Source: Lumnitzera littorea (lineage: Eukaryota; Streptophyta; Magnoliopsida; Myrtales; Combretaceae). Taken from it: DNA of 64,000 nt. Positions 22,863 to 34,600 of the stretch are shown in pieces. Location: positions 38,108,898-38,172,897 of the forward strand of contig JAMXBB010000011.1 in assembly GCA_024138015.1 (NCBI GenBank). Reading direction: 5' to 3'. Numbering within the stretch: position 1 is the stretch's first letter; each line of letters begins with the position of its first letter. The translations under genes and the position numbers were made by a program. Under the pieces are notes generated by a model. The model worked only from the letters and a program-made list of their open reading frames with translations. It made no database searches and had not been told where the DNA came from.

Positions 22863-22975
22863 TATTGCCAATATAGTATAACAAAGAGAAGCAAGGATGC
22901 CAAGTTTTTCTTGTTTTTTGAACTCTTAAATCTGAAAAATCTCCATGTTGAATTAATCTTACAAATTTGAGTCAC

Positions 22976-22983
22976 TTATATAA
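22976..22983 (-). promoter_or_regulatory. TATA box of the third SAUR gene
   Basis: The minus strand reads TTATATAA followed by GTGACTC, about 115 bp before the ATG at 22862. In the pseudogene flank near 18748-18760 the matching bases read TTATATGTG, so the box is eroded there. Confidence 0.55.
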
Positions 22984-23081
22984 CAATATCTCATGGTATA
23001 CAGCATTAATTAGACCTTCCTAGTCAAGGGGTATACAACCATGTGCTTCTTGCATGCAAACAAATGTTGGGATGCTTGCTA

Positions 23082-23087
23082 TGTCTC
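23082..23087 (+). promoter_or_regulatory. TGTCTC auxin-response-like motif
   Basis: TGTCTC, the core bound by auxin response factors, lies about 220 bp upstream of the third SAUR start. A six-base motif occurs often by chance. The matching position in the pseudogene flank (18857-18862) reads TGCCTC. Confidence 0.35.
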
Positions 23088-23530
23088 TTTTGTTGGGATG
23101 TTATTTAATCCTCAAGCAATTAATTGTCACATGGTGGCTACATGGATATAGATTTTGATATGTTAATGGATATTAAGCTACAAAAACATTGGTAGCATTA
23201 TGAAAATTGAAATAACGATTCCTGGACTAGGATAGCAATTATATTTTAGAAAATTGTCAATCAAATGTTTACCTAACCCTATAGAATTTCTTACAAACCC
23301 TGAACTAAGGGAAATGTATTTTGATAACACCTTTATTTATCATAGGATTTTTCCCTTTTTCATTTTATTAGAGGCGATTTTAAGATTGTTACCGGCTCCT
23401 TCCCTTTCCTTTGACAAATTTGGAACTTCAATCATATCTATTGATGGATTAACACATCCTAACAGTGCTTACGCCTGCCAAGAATTCACTGTGCTTTAGA
23501 TAGTGCTTTGAAAAATAAGAAATTTCATTT

Positions 23531-25020
23531 GTTTCACATAGGCATGACAAGCATTTACCCTACAATACGTTTCATGTGTTTTAAACAGTCACTTTGACTA
23601 TGAACAAGAAATTTCGAATCGCGTCGCAGTACCTATATTAGGAATATTCGGTGGGAAGTAAAGGAAATGAAGGCTTAGCCTTGAATAACTTACCAAACAG
23701 ATCAAGAAAAGCACAGCCTTGATCTGACATGCTACCTTACCATGCATCACCAACTCGCTATAGCTTATGCGGATAGCTCGAAAGAAAATTTCTCTTTTTG
23801 AGAATCCCCTCTAGGGTCAAGGCCTTAGAAGACTTTTCCAGCAATGGCAAGGGGCAACCACTAGGAAGCCCATTCCAGTGGGCAGAAAATCTCACAACTT
23901 TAAGGAAATATGGTTGATCAACAGTCGTTGAGGTGGGCAATCTATAATAGCAATTTTATTTTTAAGTAAAAGTATTTTCTTCTTTTGATACTTTTAACGA
24001 CTCTGCTTCATTGCGTTTAATTCGTCCCATCACCACTAGTCATTACACATACCAGTTTCTAATTGGTGCTCAAAATAATTAACTTTATGATATAATATTA
24101 TTAAATATACTAAATTAAATGATATAATAAAAAAAATAAAAAATAAAAACAAAGTTCTTTTTCAAAAAAATTCATTCCCTGGCCTTTATATGGCTAGCAA
24201 GAGTCACCAAAATGTGTGGATGGTGCAATTAATCAATGATGATTGGTATTTATGCACCAATATTACAACTAACATGTCCCACTTAGGTATTTCTTTTTTA
24301 AAAAAATAAAAAGACAATAAAATACTCATATTCACATTTTTAAAAAGATCTATTGTAAGTATATTTAATATAAAAATTTGGAAAAATTGTAAATAACCTT
24401 CCAAAATTTTGATTTAAATATAAATTGACCTCCTAAATTTTCAAAATGTGCTTTAAAATCTCCTCAACTTTAATAAATTGGAAACATAAAAGACATTTCA
24501 TTTTTTAGTATGAAAAAATCACACTATTATCAAAGTTTAGAAAGTTACTATTATCAGAATTTATGTAACAAAATTAAAGTTTAAAAAAATTATTTTCAAT
24601 ATATGAGGGTTATTAACTAATTTATCAAAGTTTAACAGGTCTTAAAATATATTTTGAAATGAAAGTTTGAAAAGTCAATTCATACCTGAGTTAAAATTTA
24701 TAAAGGTTATTTACATTTTTCCTTAAAAATTTTGTACCCCATACAAAAGACTCCTAACATATGTGCACCATTGTTCTTAGAACCTATCCCTTCTATTATA
24801 GATATGCTTTTACCATTGACCTATTTAGCACCTAGTACGAGTTTTGTATGAATATATGGTTATTTTAAATAATAATTATTAGAAATTAAGTGATCAGAAA
24901 AGTTAATTAGTTAGATCTCACTCAAAGATGCATATATAGTATGCATTTTTAATGTGTATAGATTTTGCACTAAAGGCACTTAAACAATATAAGACTTCAC
25001 TTCATACATACATATATATA
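23531..25020. other. AT-rich spacer with one MITE
   Basis: No gene was recognised. Apart from the MITE at 24380-24722 it holds A/T-rich DNA up to the ATATA target duplication of element 2. Confidence 0.55.
24380..24722. mobile_element. Long-TIR MITE
   Basis: The ends are inverted over 50 bp or more. The left end starts ggaaaaattgtaaataacct and the right end, read inward, starts ggaaaaatgtaaataacctt. Both continue with blocks like aattgac(c/t). The element is flanked by AAAAATTT at 24372-24379 and 24725-24732. No coding is present. It resembles the element at 41037-41321 in arrangement. The superfamily is uncertain. Confidence 0.65.
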
Positions 25021-25684
25021 TGAAGGGTTATGACTAAATTGATCATGTGCGAATCACACAAGTATTGCGTTACACGTAGACATAGAGTAGTGATGTCGAG
25101 ATGACACTTGATGGGATGATTGGAGAGAGAATGGTAAGGAGGAGGAATAGGTAATTCTGGAATCTTGAATTTACAGGTGACAAGTAAGGGAGCTTAGGGG
25201 ACTCAGGACATCAACCTTGCAAATCTTGAGTAAACCAAGATTAATTCTTTTACTTGAACGTTGTTTGATCTTACAAAGTGAAAGTTTCATAATGAAACAC
25301 CGTTTCTCTAATCTCTAGAGTTGTGTCAAATGATGAGAAATGACTATATATTTATAGGCTCTTAAGGTTGGTGACATTTGTTGGATCGTCTTGATGATTG
25401 ACGGACAATATGGATCTTTACTCATTCTATAATTATCTAGATTAAGTTTGCAAGGGTCCAAGGCCAATAACTTTCCTTACGATGCATGAACCTACCTAAG
25501 AAAGGTTGGAGGTGGACGGATCGATCCAACGGTCTTTATTTCGAGCCTACCAAGTCAAATCTCCCTAAATCATCCTAATATATGGACTAGGCTCTTTAAA
25601 CCCTGTTACTTAGTTTAACGAGTCAGGTCTAAATAAATAATGGGCTTAGCCTAATAATTAATATAGTAATTTTCAACCTTCTGC
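25021..25684 (-). mobile_element. 3' LTR of element 2
   Basis: The LTR is 664 bp. On the minus strand it runs from TGCAGAAGGTTG (25684) to CTTCA (25021). A minus-strand TATAAATATATAG lies at 25344-25356. The sequence just inside, GGGAGGCAAAA on the minus strand, could be the polypurine tract. It aligns along its length with 29265-29917 with many substitutions and small indels, so insertion is not recent. Confidence 0.85.
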
Positions 25685-26425
25685 ATTTTGCCTCCCAACC
25701 AAGAGTCTTTTGGACACATTCAAGGGGGGTTTTGGGTATTTTTAGAAGTTGTTTCTTCAACTGTTATGTAAGCGTACTGAATGTTGACTTCACTTGCTTG
25801 ATTACTTTCAATATCTACAAAATTAACGCTTCTTTCGGATCATCGATGAGCTAAGCATGATATGCTAGTATTCATTTTGCTGTAATAGAACACATATTTT
25901 CTATATATTCTTGTATCACACTATTGACTTATTGCTACCATTATATTGATTCGCTAAATAATGTATGGTGGCTCTTCTCAGTATTTCTTCCTCATTTTGT
26001 GATCATTGGAAAAAAAAAATAAAGTCATCAGAACATTTTTAAAAAAATGTTGTAGCTTTAGTAATATTTTTATCCAGCCATGTTATATATCTCATTCATA
26101 CTAGTAAACAAGGAAGTACTGTCATGAAGTGGAGCGGAGCTCCAGAGCGAGGCTCATGAAATGATAGCATCTGCTCCCTTGTAAAGATTGCAAGAGTCAT
26201 GTTGCACTTTGCGGAGACAGCATGACGGTATGGGGGCAATGCCCTTAAGGTACAATACAGTTTTTTTTTTTTTTAATCCATACAAAAGGCAGCATGACAT
26301 GGAGTCATAGTTCTTTGTGCGTCCAAGCCAATGAATTGAAAGAAAAGTTATGTATTTTGTAGATTCATTTCTTTACTCCTCATGCTCATTGTATCGAAAT
26401 AGATCTTCTCAAACCTTCCTCTTCT

Positions 26426-26456
<31 letters not shown>

Positions 26457-26948
26457 AAATACTATAAATAATATAGCTTTAAATATGTTCTTCAAATATT
26501 GCCTAAAACTTCACCCATAATATTTTCTCTTTCCAAAAAAATAAATAAAATAAAATCAATATCATATCCCATTTTAGATATTAATGTATCTTTCATATCT
26601 ATCGACTTCCAAGATTAAGCTATCTCCATATCTTTTCGTTTCCTGCTTGTAGTTACTATATATATACATACAATAATCACTAATTTTTTTCTTTTTTCTA
26701 TGTATTCCATACACGCATCATTTGAACTCCACTCTTTAACTCATGAATTCAAATGGAGCAATGCTCGTGTTGTGATACTCCTTCGAAGGAAGCATTGAGT
26801 TACTTCAATACCCATCAAGACTTGAGAAATTGAAAGGCATACTCCTTCCCCTTTTTCTTAGATTGTAAAATACAAGTGCCAACTCGTAAATGCTCACGAC
26901 TATTAAAACTCTTGCACTTTTCTCATAAAGGAAGATGATGGATAGGAC
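25685..26948. other. Element 2 interior without recognised coding
   Basis: AT-rich sequence lies between the 3' LTR and the antisense frame. It includes a (TC)n microsatellite at about 26426-26452. No pol motif is visible. Confidence 0.5.
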
Positions 26949-27641
26949 ATGGTGGATTATGGGGAATCACTAACACAATCTAAAGATAGTGAGGATGGTG
27001 ATAACCATACCGAGGAGTTTAACAACTCCTTTTAGGCTAGTGAAGTAATTCCTGATACTAATGTGCCAGTTGTAAAGGCAAGGGGAATTGGTGATAGTTA
27101 TGCTGATGCATTGCTTCGCATAAGACTTTATGGAGATGAGTTATATTCAACACCTGCTGATATGCATCCTCTCCCAATTGATCGCATATCTCTTCGAGAC
27201 ATGGTAGCAACTTTAGATGTTATTGCAATGTAGGAGACTATGTTTTTCCATAAGTTTACTATACCTCCTCATTTGTTAGAATCTTTGGAGAGACTTGATG
27301 CCATGGATAGAAACTTTTGGATTGAGTTGCTTATGATGGAGATGGAATTAACCAACACCACGGTAAAGATGCTAGGATAAGCTATGCTATTGTTAGATGA
27401 GCCTTGAAATTCTTTATCAGATGTTCAGCTGACACAACTGGTTAAGTCTATAGAGGAACCTCATCTTTTAAAGTTTAGGGTTAATAGCTTATACCCTATT
27501 GCTAACAAGGCCAGGTGAGTATTAAGTTACCATGATGCTATAAGATGGCAAGATGAACTAAAAATGAAGTTACAAGAGATACAAGAGGCAGTTGAAATAG
27601 TAGATCTTGAAGTAAAGGCAGTATTAAGAGATATCAATTAA
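26949..27641 (+). pseudogene. Antisense extra reading frame in element 2
   Basis: A single frame of 230 codons runs from ATG at 26949 to TAA at 27639-27641, opposite to gag and the LTRs. It has five internal stops: TAG, TAG, TAA, TGA and TGA. The translation looks like a real protein: acidic at first, then GDSYADALLRIRLYGDELY, LERLDAMDRNFWIELLMMEM, VKSIEEPHLLKFRV and a charged helical end. I recognise no domain. Each internal stop can be explained by one C-to-T or G-to-A change. Position and orientation match the antisense additional ORFs reported for some Tat-lineage elements. Homology to those is not shown here. Confidence 0.65.
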
Positions 27642-28199
27642 AGTCTAAAGTAGCCTTAGATTAGAAGCGTTAGCTTAGTAGAGTACTACTCTTTAGTTCA
27701 TTTATGGTTCTTCTTCTTTCAATGTTTTTTTTTTTTTGAACTATTTTTAGTGCTTAATAGTAAGACATCCTAAACCAATAAACTTATATTGCTTTTTCAT
27801 TGATTTCTATTTGTGCATTTCGATCTATTCAAGCACTAAAATTTGTAAAAATCATCGTACACTTAGGAGGCATAGCCTTCACTTAGTAACATCAATGTAA
27901 ACAGTACTTGTGATGAGTGGTCATAACTTGTATGATTAAAGTGTCGCACATTGGAGCAAAGCTTACACGTGCTAGCAACGGTTAGTAGCACATAATTGAG
28001 GTCAATTACACTTTATTAGCCTTAATGATTAAGAGGGTATTTCCTAATACTTAATCGTTTATAATTTCTATTTCACAAGAGATTATTCTCCTATTTAGTA
28101 ATATTGCGTTATCGTCAAGCGCCTTAGAGCATTACTCTTACTAGTCAGCAATTAGTTGTCATTGCGCACTTTAGGGAGCAATGCTCTTACAAGTTGTAG

Positions 28200-29223
28200 C
28201 AACAACTAGAATTATTCATTATTTAATTTCTATAAATTTGTCTTGTTCATCCCATGTCAGTGATTGTAACTCTTTCTTGTATAGAGAAAATTTTTTCTAA
28301 AAACAACTTGTATATAGTCCCCCATGAATTAACTGACCCTAAAGGGAGGTTGACATACCAGGTGTATGCCTTCTTAGTCATTGACTTAGAGAATTCTTTC
28401 AATTTTAAGTCATCTTCGAGCCTGTATGGCTCTAAGGTTTCAATGAACTTTAACATGTGCTCTTTAGCATTGCCCTTTTTGCCATTGAATACCATAAACT
28501 TAGGACTTACGTACTCCTTAGGATAGGGTTTTGTAGTAATTCATGAATGATAAGGAAGCTTCAATTCTAGCACTCCTGTAGATGACTTGGCCTGAATTTC
28601 TTTCATTTATTGATCTAGGTCTTCCTTTATTACAAATGAAGTCCTTGGGGTAGATATTGTAAACGTAAGAGCAAGTATTGTTGATGCTAGGGCGGATACT
28701 TTAGAAGTAGGATTTGGGATTGGGTGGTTTATAGATCTACCAATAACCATACGAATGGGAACTTGAGAGGATAAAGAGCCACCGATTTAGACTCTTATAT
28801 TCTCTGCTTCAGATATTAGATTTTATCTAGCTATAGGCTATGGTGAGGGACTTCGCTCATGCCTTCCTTGGGGTATTCCCTGTGTAGTAATGAGAAGGTT
28901 AAATGTTTGAGTAGAGGGGGTAGTAGCTACTCACCAGCAACAACAAAGTTTAGTAGAGCTGCTCCATGTTGTGTAGCAGTAGAAGTGACTAATGTCGTCA
29001 TAAGGGGAGTGAACATAGCCATGAATTGATTTAATGCTCTTGTTGCCTCTTGCATAGCTCGCATCACCTCTATAGTATCTTAAGGTAGCTCAAGGATTAG
29101 ATTATCTCGATTAGTGTCTTGAGGTGGTGGAAGCAGATCTTGCTTAACTTGTTCGACATTAGCATCTTGCTTTTCAGAGATAGCTTCACTCGTTGTAGCC
29201 ATTCTCTTCTTAGGAGGTGCCAT
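28200..29223 (-). pseudogene. Gag relic of element 2
   Basis: ATG at 29223 starts MAPPKKRMATTSEAISEKQ, 22 bp inside the PBS-like site. The frame stays readable for about 100 codons (including ALNQFMAMFTPLMTTLVTST), with one TAA at a possible Gln. After a damaged middle part, the Gag core resumes at 28495-28247 with FNGKKGNAKEHMLKFIETLE and KAYTWYVNLPLGSV. It is the same family as the Gag in element 1. The frame is lost before any zinc knuckle, and no protease or RT follows. Confidence 0.8.
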
Positions 29224-29244
29224 CACTCTAATATCATACTCTTT

Positions 29245-29264
29245 TCCCAACAGAGTTGCCGAAA
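29245..29264 (-). promoter_or_regulatory. Primer-binding-site-like sequence of element 2
   Basis: Directly after the 5' LTR the minus strand reads TTTCGGCAACTCTGTTGGGA. This is close to the TTTGGCGACTC(C/T)GCTGGGGA form I recall for Tat/Ogre elements primed by tRNA-Arg. The primer identity is from memory. Confidence 0.6.
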
Positions 29265-29917
29265 TGTAGATGGGGGGGTTTGACTGGATTGGTCACGTGC
29301 AAGTGATACGAGTATCATGTTATATGTAGCCATAGAGTAGTAATGTGGAGATGACACTTGATGGGATGATTGAAGAGAGAATGGCAAAGAGGAGGAACAA
29401 GTAATCATGGAGTCTCGAATGCACAAGTGATAAGCAAGGGAGTCTAGGAGACTCAAGACATCAACCTTACAGTCCTTAAGCAAATTAAAATTAATTCTTT
29501 TGCTTGAACGTTGTTTGATCTTAGAAAGCATAGGTTTCATGGTGGAATATTGTTTCTCTTATCTTTAGAGTTGTGTCAAGTATTTATAAGCTCTTGGGCT
29601 TGATAATATCCATTGGATCATCTTAATGACTAACAGACAACATGGGTCTTTACTCATTCCATAATTATCTAGATTGAGTTTGCAAGGGCTTAAGGCCAAT
29701 AACCTTCCTCACGGTGCATGAGCTTGCCTAGGAAATGTTGGAGGCAAATGGACTAGTTCAACGGTCCCTGTTCCGAGCCTACTAAGGCAAATCTCCTTAA
29801 ATCATCCCAATATATGGACCGAATTCCTTAGGCCCTGTCATTTAGCTCAAGGAGTTAAGTCTAAATAAATAATAGGCTTAGCTTAATAATTAATATAGTA
29901 ATTTTCAGCCTTCTATA
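29265..29917 (-). mobile_element. 5' LTR of element 2
   Basis: The LTR is 653 bp. The minus-strand start reads TATAGAAGGCTG where the other LTR has TGCAGAAGG, and it ends CCCCATCTACA at 29265. A minus-strand TATAAATA box lies near 29580. It directly abuts ATATA on the right and the PBS-like site on the left. Confidence 0.85.
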
Positions 29918-29922
29918 ATATA

Positions 29923-31134
29923 TATATATTTTATGTACACTTGATGTATGCTCCTTCTTTAGTTAAATGAAATCTAAGCAACAACACAATCATATGAAAT
30001 AGTTTAAAATGTCAACTAAAAGGTTGGGAATAAATTAAGTCAACCCAAGGACAATTTGGGTTTAAGCCTAAGGACCAAGGAGTAAAGCTAATAAAATGTA
30101 CAAGGAAACTAAAGAGTGTAGAAACGTATAAGTGATTTGAATAGAGACACCTTTAGCATCCAAGTGGCATGAACAAGCACATTAATCACAAAATTCAAGG
30201 TTATACTATCTTAATGGCATAATGGCACGAAAGGAGCCGACTAGTTTCTATACAAATTTTGCTTTATTTCTTTTATAGAATATTTTCTTTAATTACTATT
30301 TTGTCCTTAGCACTATTTAGGGTTATATTTAAGAGCTTTCTTCTAGTTATTTTAGAATTAATACATTGAGTTTATGGATTATTGTTTCCCTTACAAAATT
30401 TTGAGTCTTTGAGAGCTAATATTAAGTATTGAGATTATTTCTTCTTTATTCGTTTAAGTTCTTGTCAATCTATCTTAAATTGTGGTGAATAACTATTTAG
30501 ATCTAAGAATTATATGAAATTCTATTAGTGCTTTAATTACTTTGATGGTGATGCATGATATCAACCCTATTGATCTAATCCAAAACTAGTTTGTTTTGAG
30601 TTATTGGTAATTCTTAATTCTTTACTTTCTTATAAGTAAAAAAAACCTATAAAAAAATTATCACTTTTATAATTTCTTTATGGAATGATTAGAATTACAT
30701 ACTACTAGCTAGTTTATTGTGTACAATGATTACACCTTTACTTAGGTTTTGTTTGTTGGGTGCAATAGAGTAGAGAGATTTTAGAGGTCGATAATGCACA
30801 TTAATAAAACATGAAATGAGAGGTTTTCATAAATCATTAGAGCAAGCACCATGTATTCATTATCTCATATTCTCAAAATTGAATTACAACCTTACTTCTT
30901 TGTAAAGTAAATCTTCAAATGCCAGCAATAATTTTCCTTAGCATAAAGTAAAGCTCCACTACAAATCCAATATTAAAGGCATTTTTTTAGTTAAATTGCA
31001 AATTATATTTTAACATTAGTCACATTAATTCAAAATTAGAGCACCAATGCGATGCTTCAATAAGCTAAGTCTCGCATTTTCTCAAAATTATTACCATATG
31101 GTGTTAGGATGAATTTTGAAGTTTATATGTGTAG
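29923..31134. other. Spacer, possibly containing an old LTR leader
   Basis: No coding was found. Near 30335 a TATA-like ttatatttaagagc is followed about 200 bp later by gcatgatatcaaccc, which loosely recalls the leader and PBS of Copia elements. That is too weak to call. The right edge is the LINE target site. Confidence 0.3.
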
Positions 31135-31639
31135 TTAGCATGGTGCGCTCTTTTTTTGGCCAAGAGAACAACTCACTTTTTATTTAACCATTATAAAAGA
31201 AAATACAAGCAAATTCATCACAAAGAGAACTAGCTAAAACATCAAAGTGGATGAGCTTCTAGAGTACAAATGGTGGGTTAAACCACCACCCCAATAAACA
31301 CATTCCCCTCCTCTCATGTGAAGCCACCTAATCTGCCTTTGAGTTGGCATTTCTACTAACAAGATTAAAAGAGATTATAGTCTCGCCAAAATACTTTAAC
31401 TCACTAAGAATAGCATTAACTATGTCTACAGTAGATTACTTAACATATTGTTTGGTCACATCACATACAACAAACTCTTTGTTTTCATTTAAGGTTTTGA
31501 AAACCATTACTACATCCATCTCTATCACTACCTTTCTTAAGCCCATCTCTTTTGCCAAAGCAAACCCTAGCTATACTGCTTTACACTTTAAGGTTTTAGT
31601 GTCTAACCCAAAAGCTTATTCTCCCTTCCCTACAATAAC

Positions 31640-34600
31640 TTCACCTCTCTAGTTTCTTACCAAAGCACCTAAGCCTCTTGGTATAGCTTGCGCATCCCAT
31701 AAAGCATCAACATTGATTTTGATTTCATCTGCCAACAGAGCTTTCCAAATTTTTAAAGGCTCCTGTAACTCAGATTCAACAATAGGTACAACTCTTTTCT
31801 TCAATCTCATCCACTTAATGTAACGTTTGAAAAAAGGCTTGTACCATAAAGCTAGGGTTAGGGTTTTTGTGATTGTATAAAGTGCTACATCACTCATACC
31901 AAATAATCTAGCACAGTAAAGCCAATTTTGAATCAAATTCTTTTCTTATTGTTGCGCTGTTTTCCATGCTAGACCTTATGTTGTTCCACCATTAAAGAAA
32001 AGGGCAATTAGTTTCTCATCCAACCTTTAATCCTAAGCAGCCAAAGCAAACTCCCCTTATCCATTCGTATTGCAAAATCGCATGTTCAATTGTCTCAATC
32101 TCACCATACGAAGGATAGTTTAGATTTTGAACTATACACCTCTTATGTAAATTTGAGAAGTTTACATTATTGTTATGTATCGTATGCTATATATCTAACT
32201 TTTATTAACATATCAAATTTCCAAATTAGCTTCTAGTCACTTGGTTGAAGTGAAATAGATGATGAAGCCCTCTCTCGTGTTTGCTTCCCTAAGTAAATGA
32301 AATGATAAGCTGATCGCACCGTGCATAGTCCTTTCCTATCCCAAGCTACACCATTTCATTGTCTCTCGATAGGTAAGATAAAGGTACATTCTTTATTGCT
32401 TTAATTTCTTCATTTGTACAATTGTTAGCAATCTACAAAAGATCCTACTGTATATAATTCACATCAATTAGCTCACATACATGCATATCTCTATGAGCTC
32501 TTTCAACTTCACTTAGCCTCCCCCTTCCAAATTAGGTACCTATCGATCCTTCCAAACTCTAACTTGTTCTTCACTGTGAACTCTCGACATAAGTCCTTAC
32601 TTCAGTACCTTCTGCCCTTCCAAAAGACTCGACAACCCCCAAGACACTTTCTTACCCCTTACTGCTTATAGAAAATTGTAACTAGGAAAGTAGAGACCTT
32701 TCAATACTTTAACACATAAGGCATCCGGATTACACTATACTCTTTAAGCTAGCTTCGTAAGTAAAGCAATGTTAAAATCATGTAAATCACGTAGCCTTAT
32801 TCCCCTTTTATCCTTAGCCACCTTATCCCAGCTTATTTAATGGACTTTCCCTTCTTCACCTTGCTACCCTCACCAAAATTTGACCATAGTTGAGTTAACT
32901 TCATAACACCACTTCAAGGGAATTTAAAATGCCCCATGGAATAAGTAAGCACAAAAATTGAGACTAATTTTAAAAGTACTTCTCTACCAACTTGACTTAG
33001 GTATCTCTATTTCCATTCTTGAATTTTCTTGAAGACTTTCTCCTTTACAAAGCTTAATGCTTCACATTTGGATTTTCCCAATATACTAAACTTTACGTAT
33101 AGAAGGTTCTCAATCTGTTGTCTCTTTGTCTTAAGAGTATTTGCATTAAAAAATACATAAGGCTTGTTATAGTTCAATTGTTTTCTAGACAATTCACAGT
33201 ATCTCCTAACCACTTGAACTAATCTTGAGATACTATCCATGCCTGCTTCTGAAAGAAATAAAGACTCATCAACGAAATGTAGATGGGATAAAATAGGGCA
33301 TCCTGCCTTCAACCTCACTCCTCTTAGCATGCCATCTCCTAAAAGTTTAAGAATACCTCTAGATAGTACATCAGCTATTAGAATGAACATGTAAGTTGAA
33401 AGTATATCCCCTTATCAAAGTCTTCTAGAAGTTTTAAAACTTACAATAGTTCTTCCATTAACCAGGACATTATAGTTCACAAAGGATACGCATGCCATGA
33501 TCCAATGAACCCATTTCTCAACAAAACCTAATTTGATAAGGACAACTCTTAAAAATCCCTAATTCACTTTATCATAGGCCTTATTCATGTCAACTTTAAT
33601 TACACAAAATTTAGCTTTTCCCCTTTTCTTAGTTTTTGGAAAGTGAAAAACCTCATGCGCAATACAATATTATTTTGGATTTATTGTCTTGATATAAAAG
33701 CGCTTTGGTTTTCAACTATAAGCTCATTAAAAAAAGGTTTTAACCTATTAACTAGGATTTTGGAGATAATTTTGTATAAACAATTGCATTAACTTATTGG
33801 TCTAAATCGAGACACTTGTAAGGGACTAACTACTTTTGGAATTAACACAATATCTGTAGAATTTAACATGGGGGGAGCTAACTTAATTAGAAAAAACTCT
33901 GAATAGCTTAAGTGATTAACTTCCCAATGTGATTCCAATAGGATTGATAGAAAATACCAGCAAAACCATCTAGTCCAGGTGCCTTTAGAGACCTAAGTTA
34001 GAACATTGCCTCCTTCATTTTAAAATCCATAACTTCACCATATAAAGTAGCATTAACACCATTAGATATTAATGAAGGGACCCAGCTAAGTACATCATCC
34101 CATTTTTCTACACATTCTACTTCAAATAGGCTTCTAAAATATGCTACAAACTCATTCATCACATCCTTCTTTGATTCAATCCATAGCCCATTTCCTCCTT
34201 TAATTTTATGTATTTTATTTTGTTGCCTCCTACATAAAGTAAATCGATGAAAAAATGCTGTATTTTGGTCACCATAGTTAATCCAATTCAACTATGCCCT
34301 TTGATGCTAATACATCTCCTCCTTTTCCCAAATTTCATTAAGTTGTCCCATCAATAGCTCCTCTTCTAAACAACCTCCCTCTTGCGAATTTGCTAGCTGA
34401 CTATACAACATATCCATCATCTTCTTATTATTCGGAAATTTTTCTTTACTCCATCTAATGAGCTCATTTGAACATTTCTAGCACATTCCACAAACTCACA
34501 ATATTAGTTAATTTTCAACTTTTAACTACCACATCCTTATACTCCTCATTGGTTCTCCACATATTCTCAAATTTAAACTTCTTCTTACACTTTAATTCAC

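Larger units (their letters stand above)
19985..23530. repeat. SAUR duplication unit, copy 2
   Basis: This copy is homologous to 15760-19080, with both SAUR genes intact and no solo LTR at about 22160-22195. Extra sequence relative to copy 1 lies between about 21350 and 21790. The right end is marked by the match of 23390-23500 to 18970-19075. Confidence 0.85.
25021..29917 (-). mobile_element. Non-autonomous Tat-type LTR element (element 2)
   Basis: The element is 4897 bp with both LTRs, flanked by ATATA at 25016-25020 and 29918-29922 (low-complexity context). In minus order it has the 5' LTR (29917-29265), a PBS-like site, a gag relic (29223 to about 28200), no recognisable protease, RT or integrase, a plus-strand open-frame relic (26949-27641), a purine-rich tract next to the 3' LTR, and the 3' LTR (25684-25021). 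Gag matches that of element 1. An antisense extra frame between pol and the 3' LTR is a known trait of some Tat-lineage elements such as maize Grande. The pol deletion means any mobility would need a helper. Confidence 0.85.

Noticed and set aside
23254..23499. Plus-strand open frame of 81 codons after the third SAUR gene
   Set aside because: It lies in SAUR 5' flanking DNA that is duplicated at 18970-19075, where the frame is not kept. No protein motif.
30330..30570. Copia LTR and leader
   Set aside because: A TATA-like box and a loose PBS resemblance only. No LTR ends, target duplication or coding to support it.
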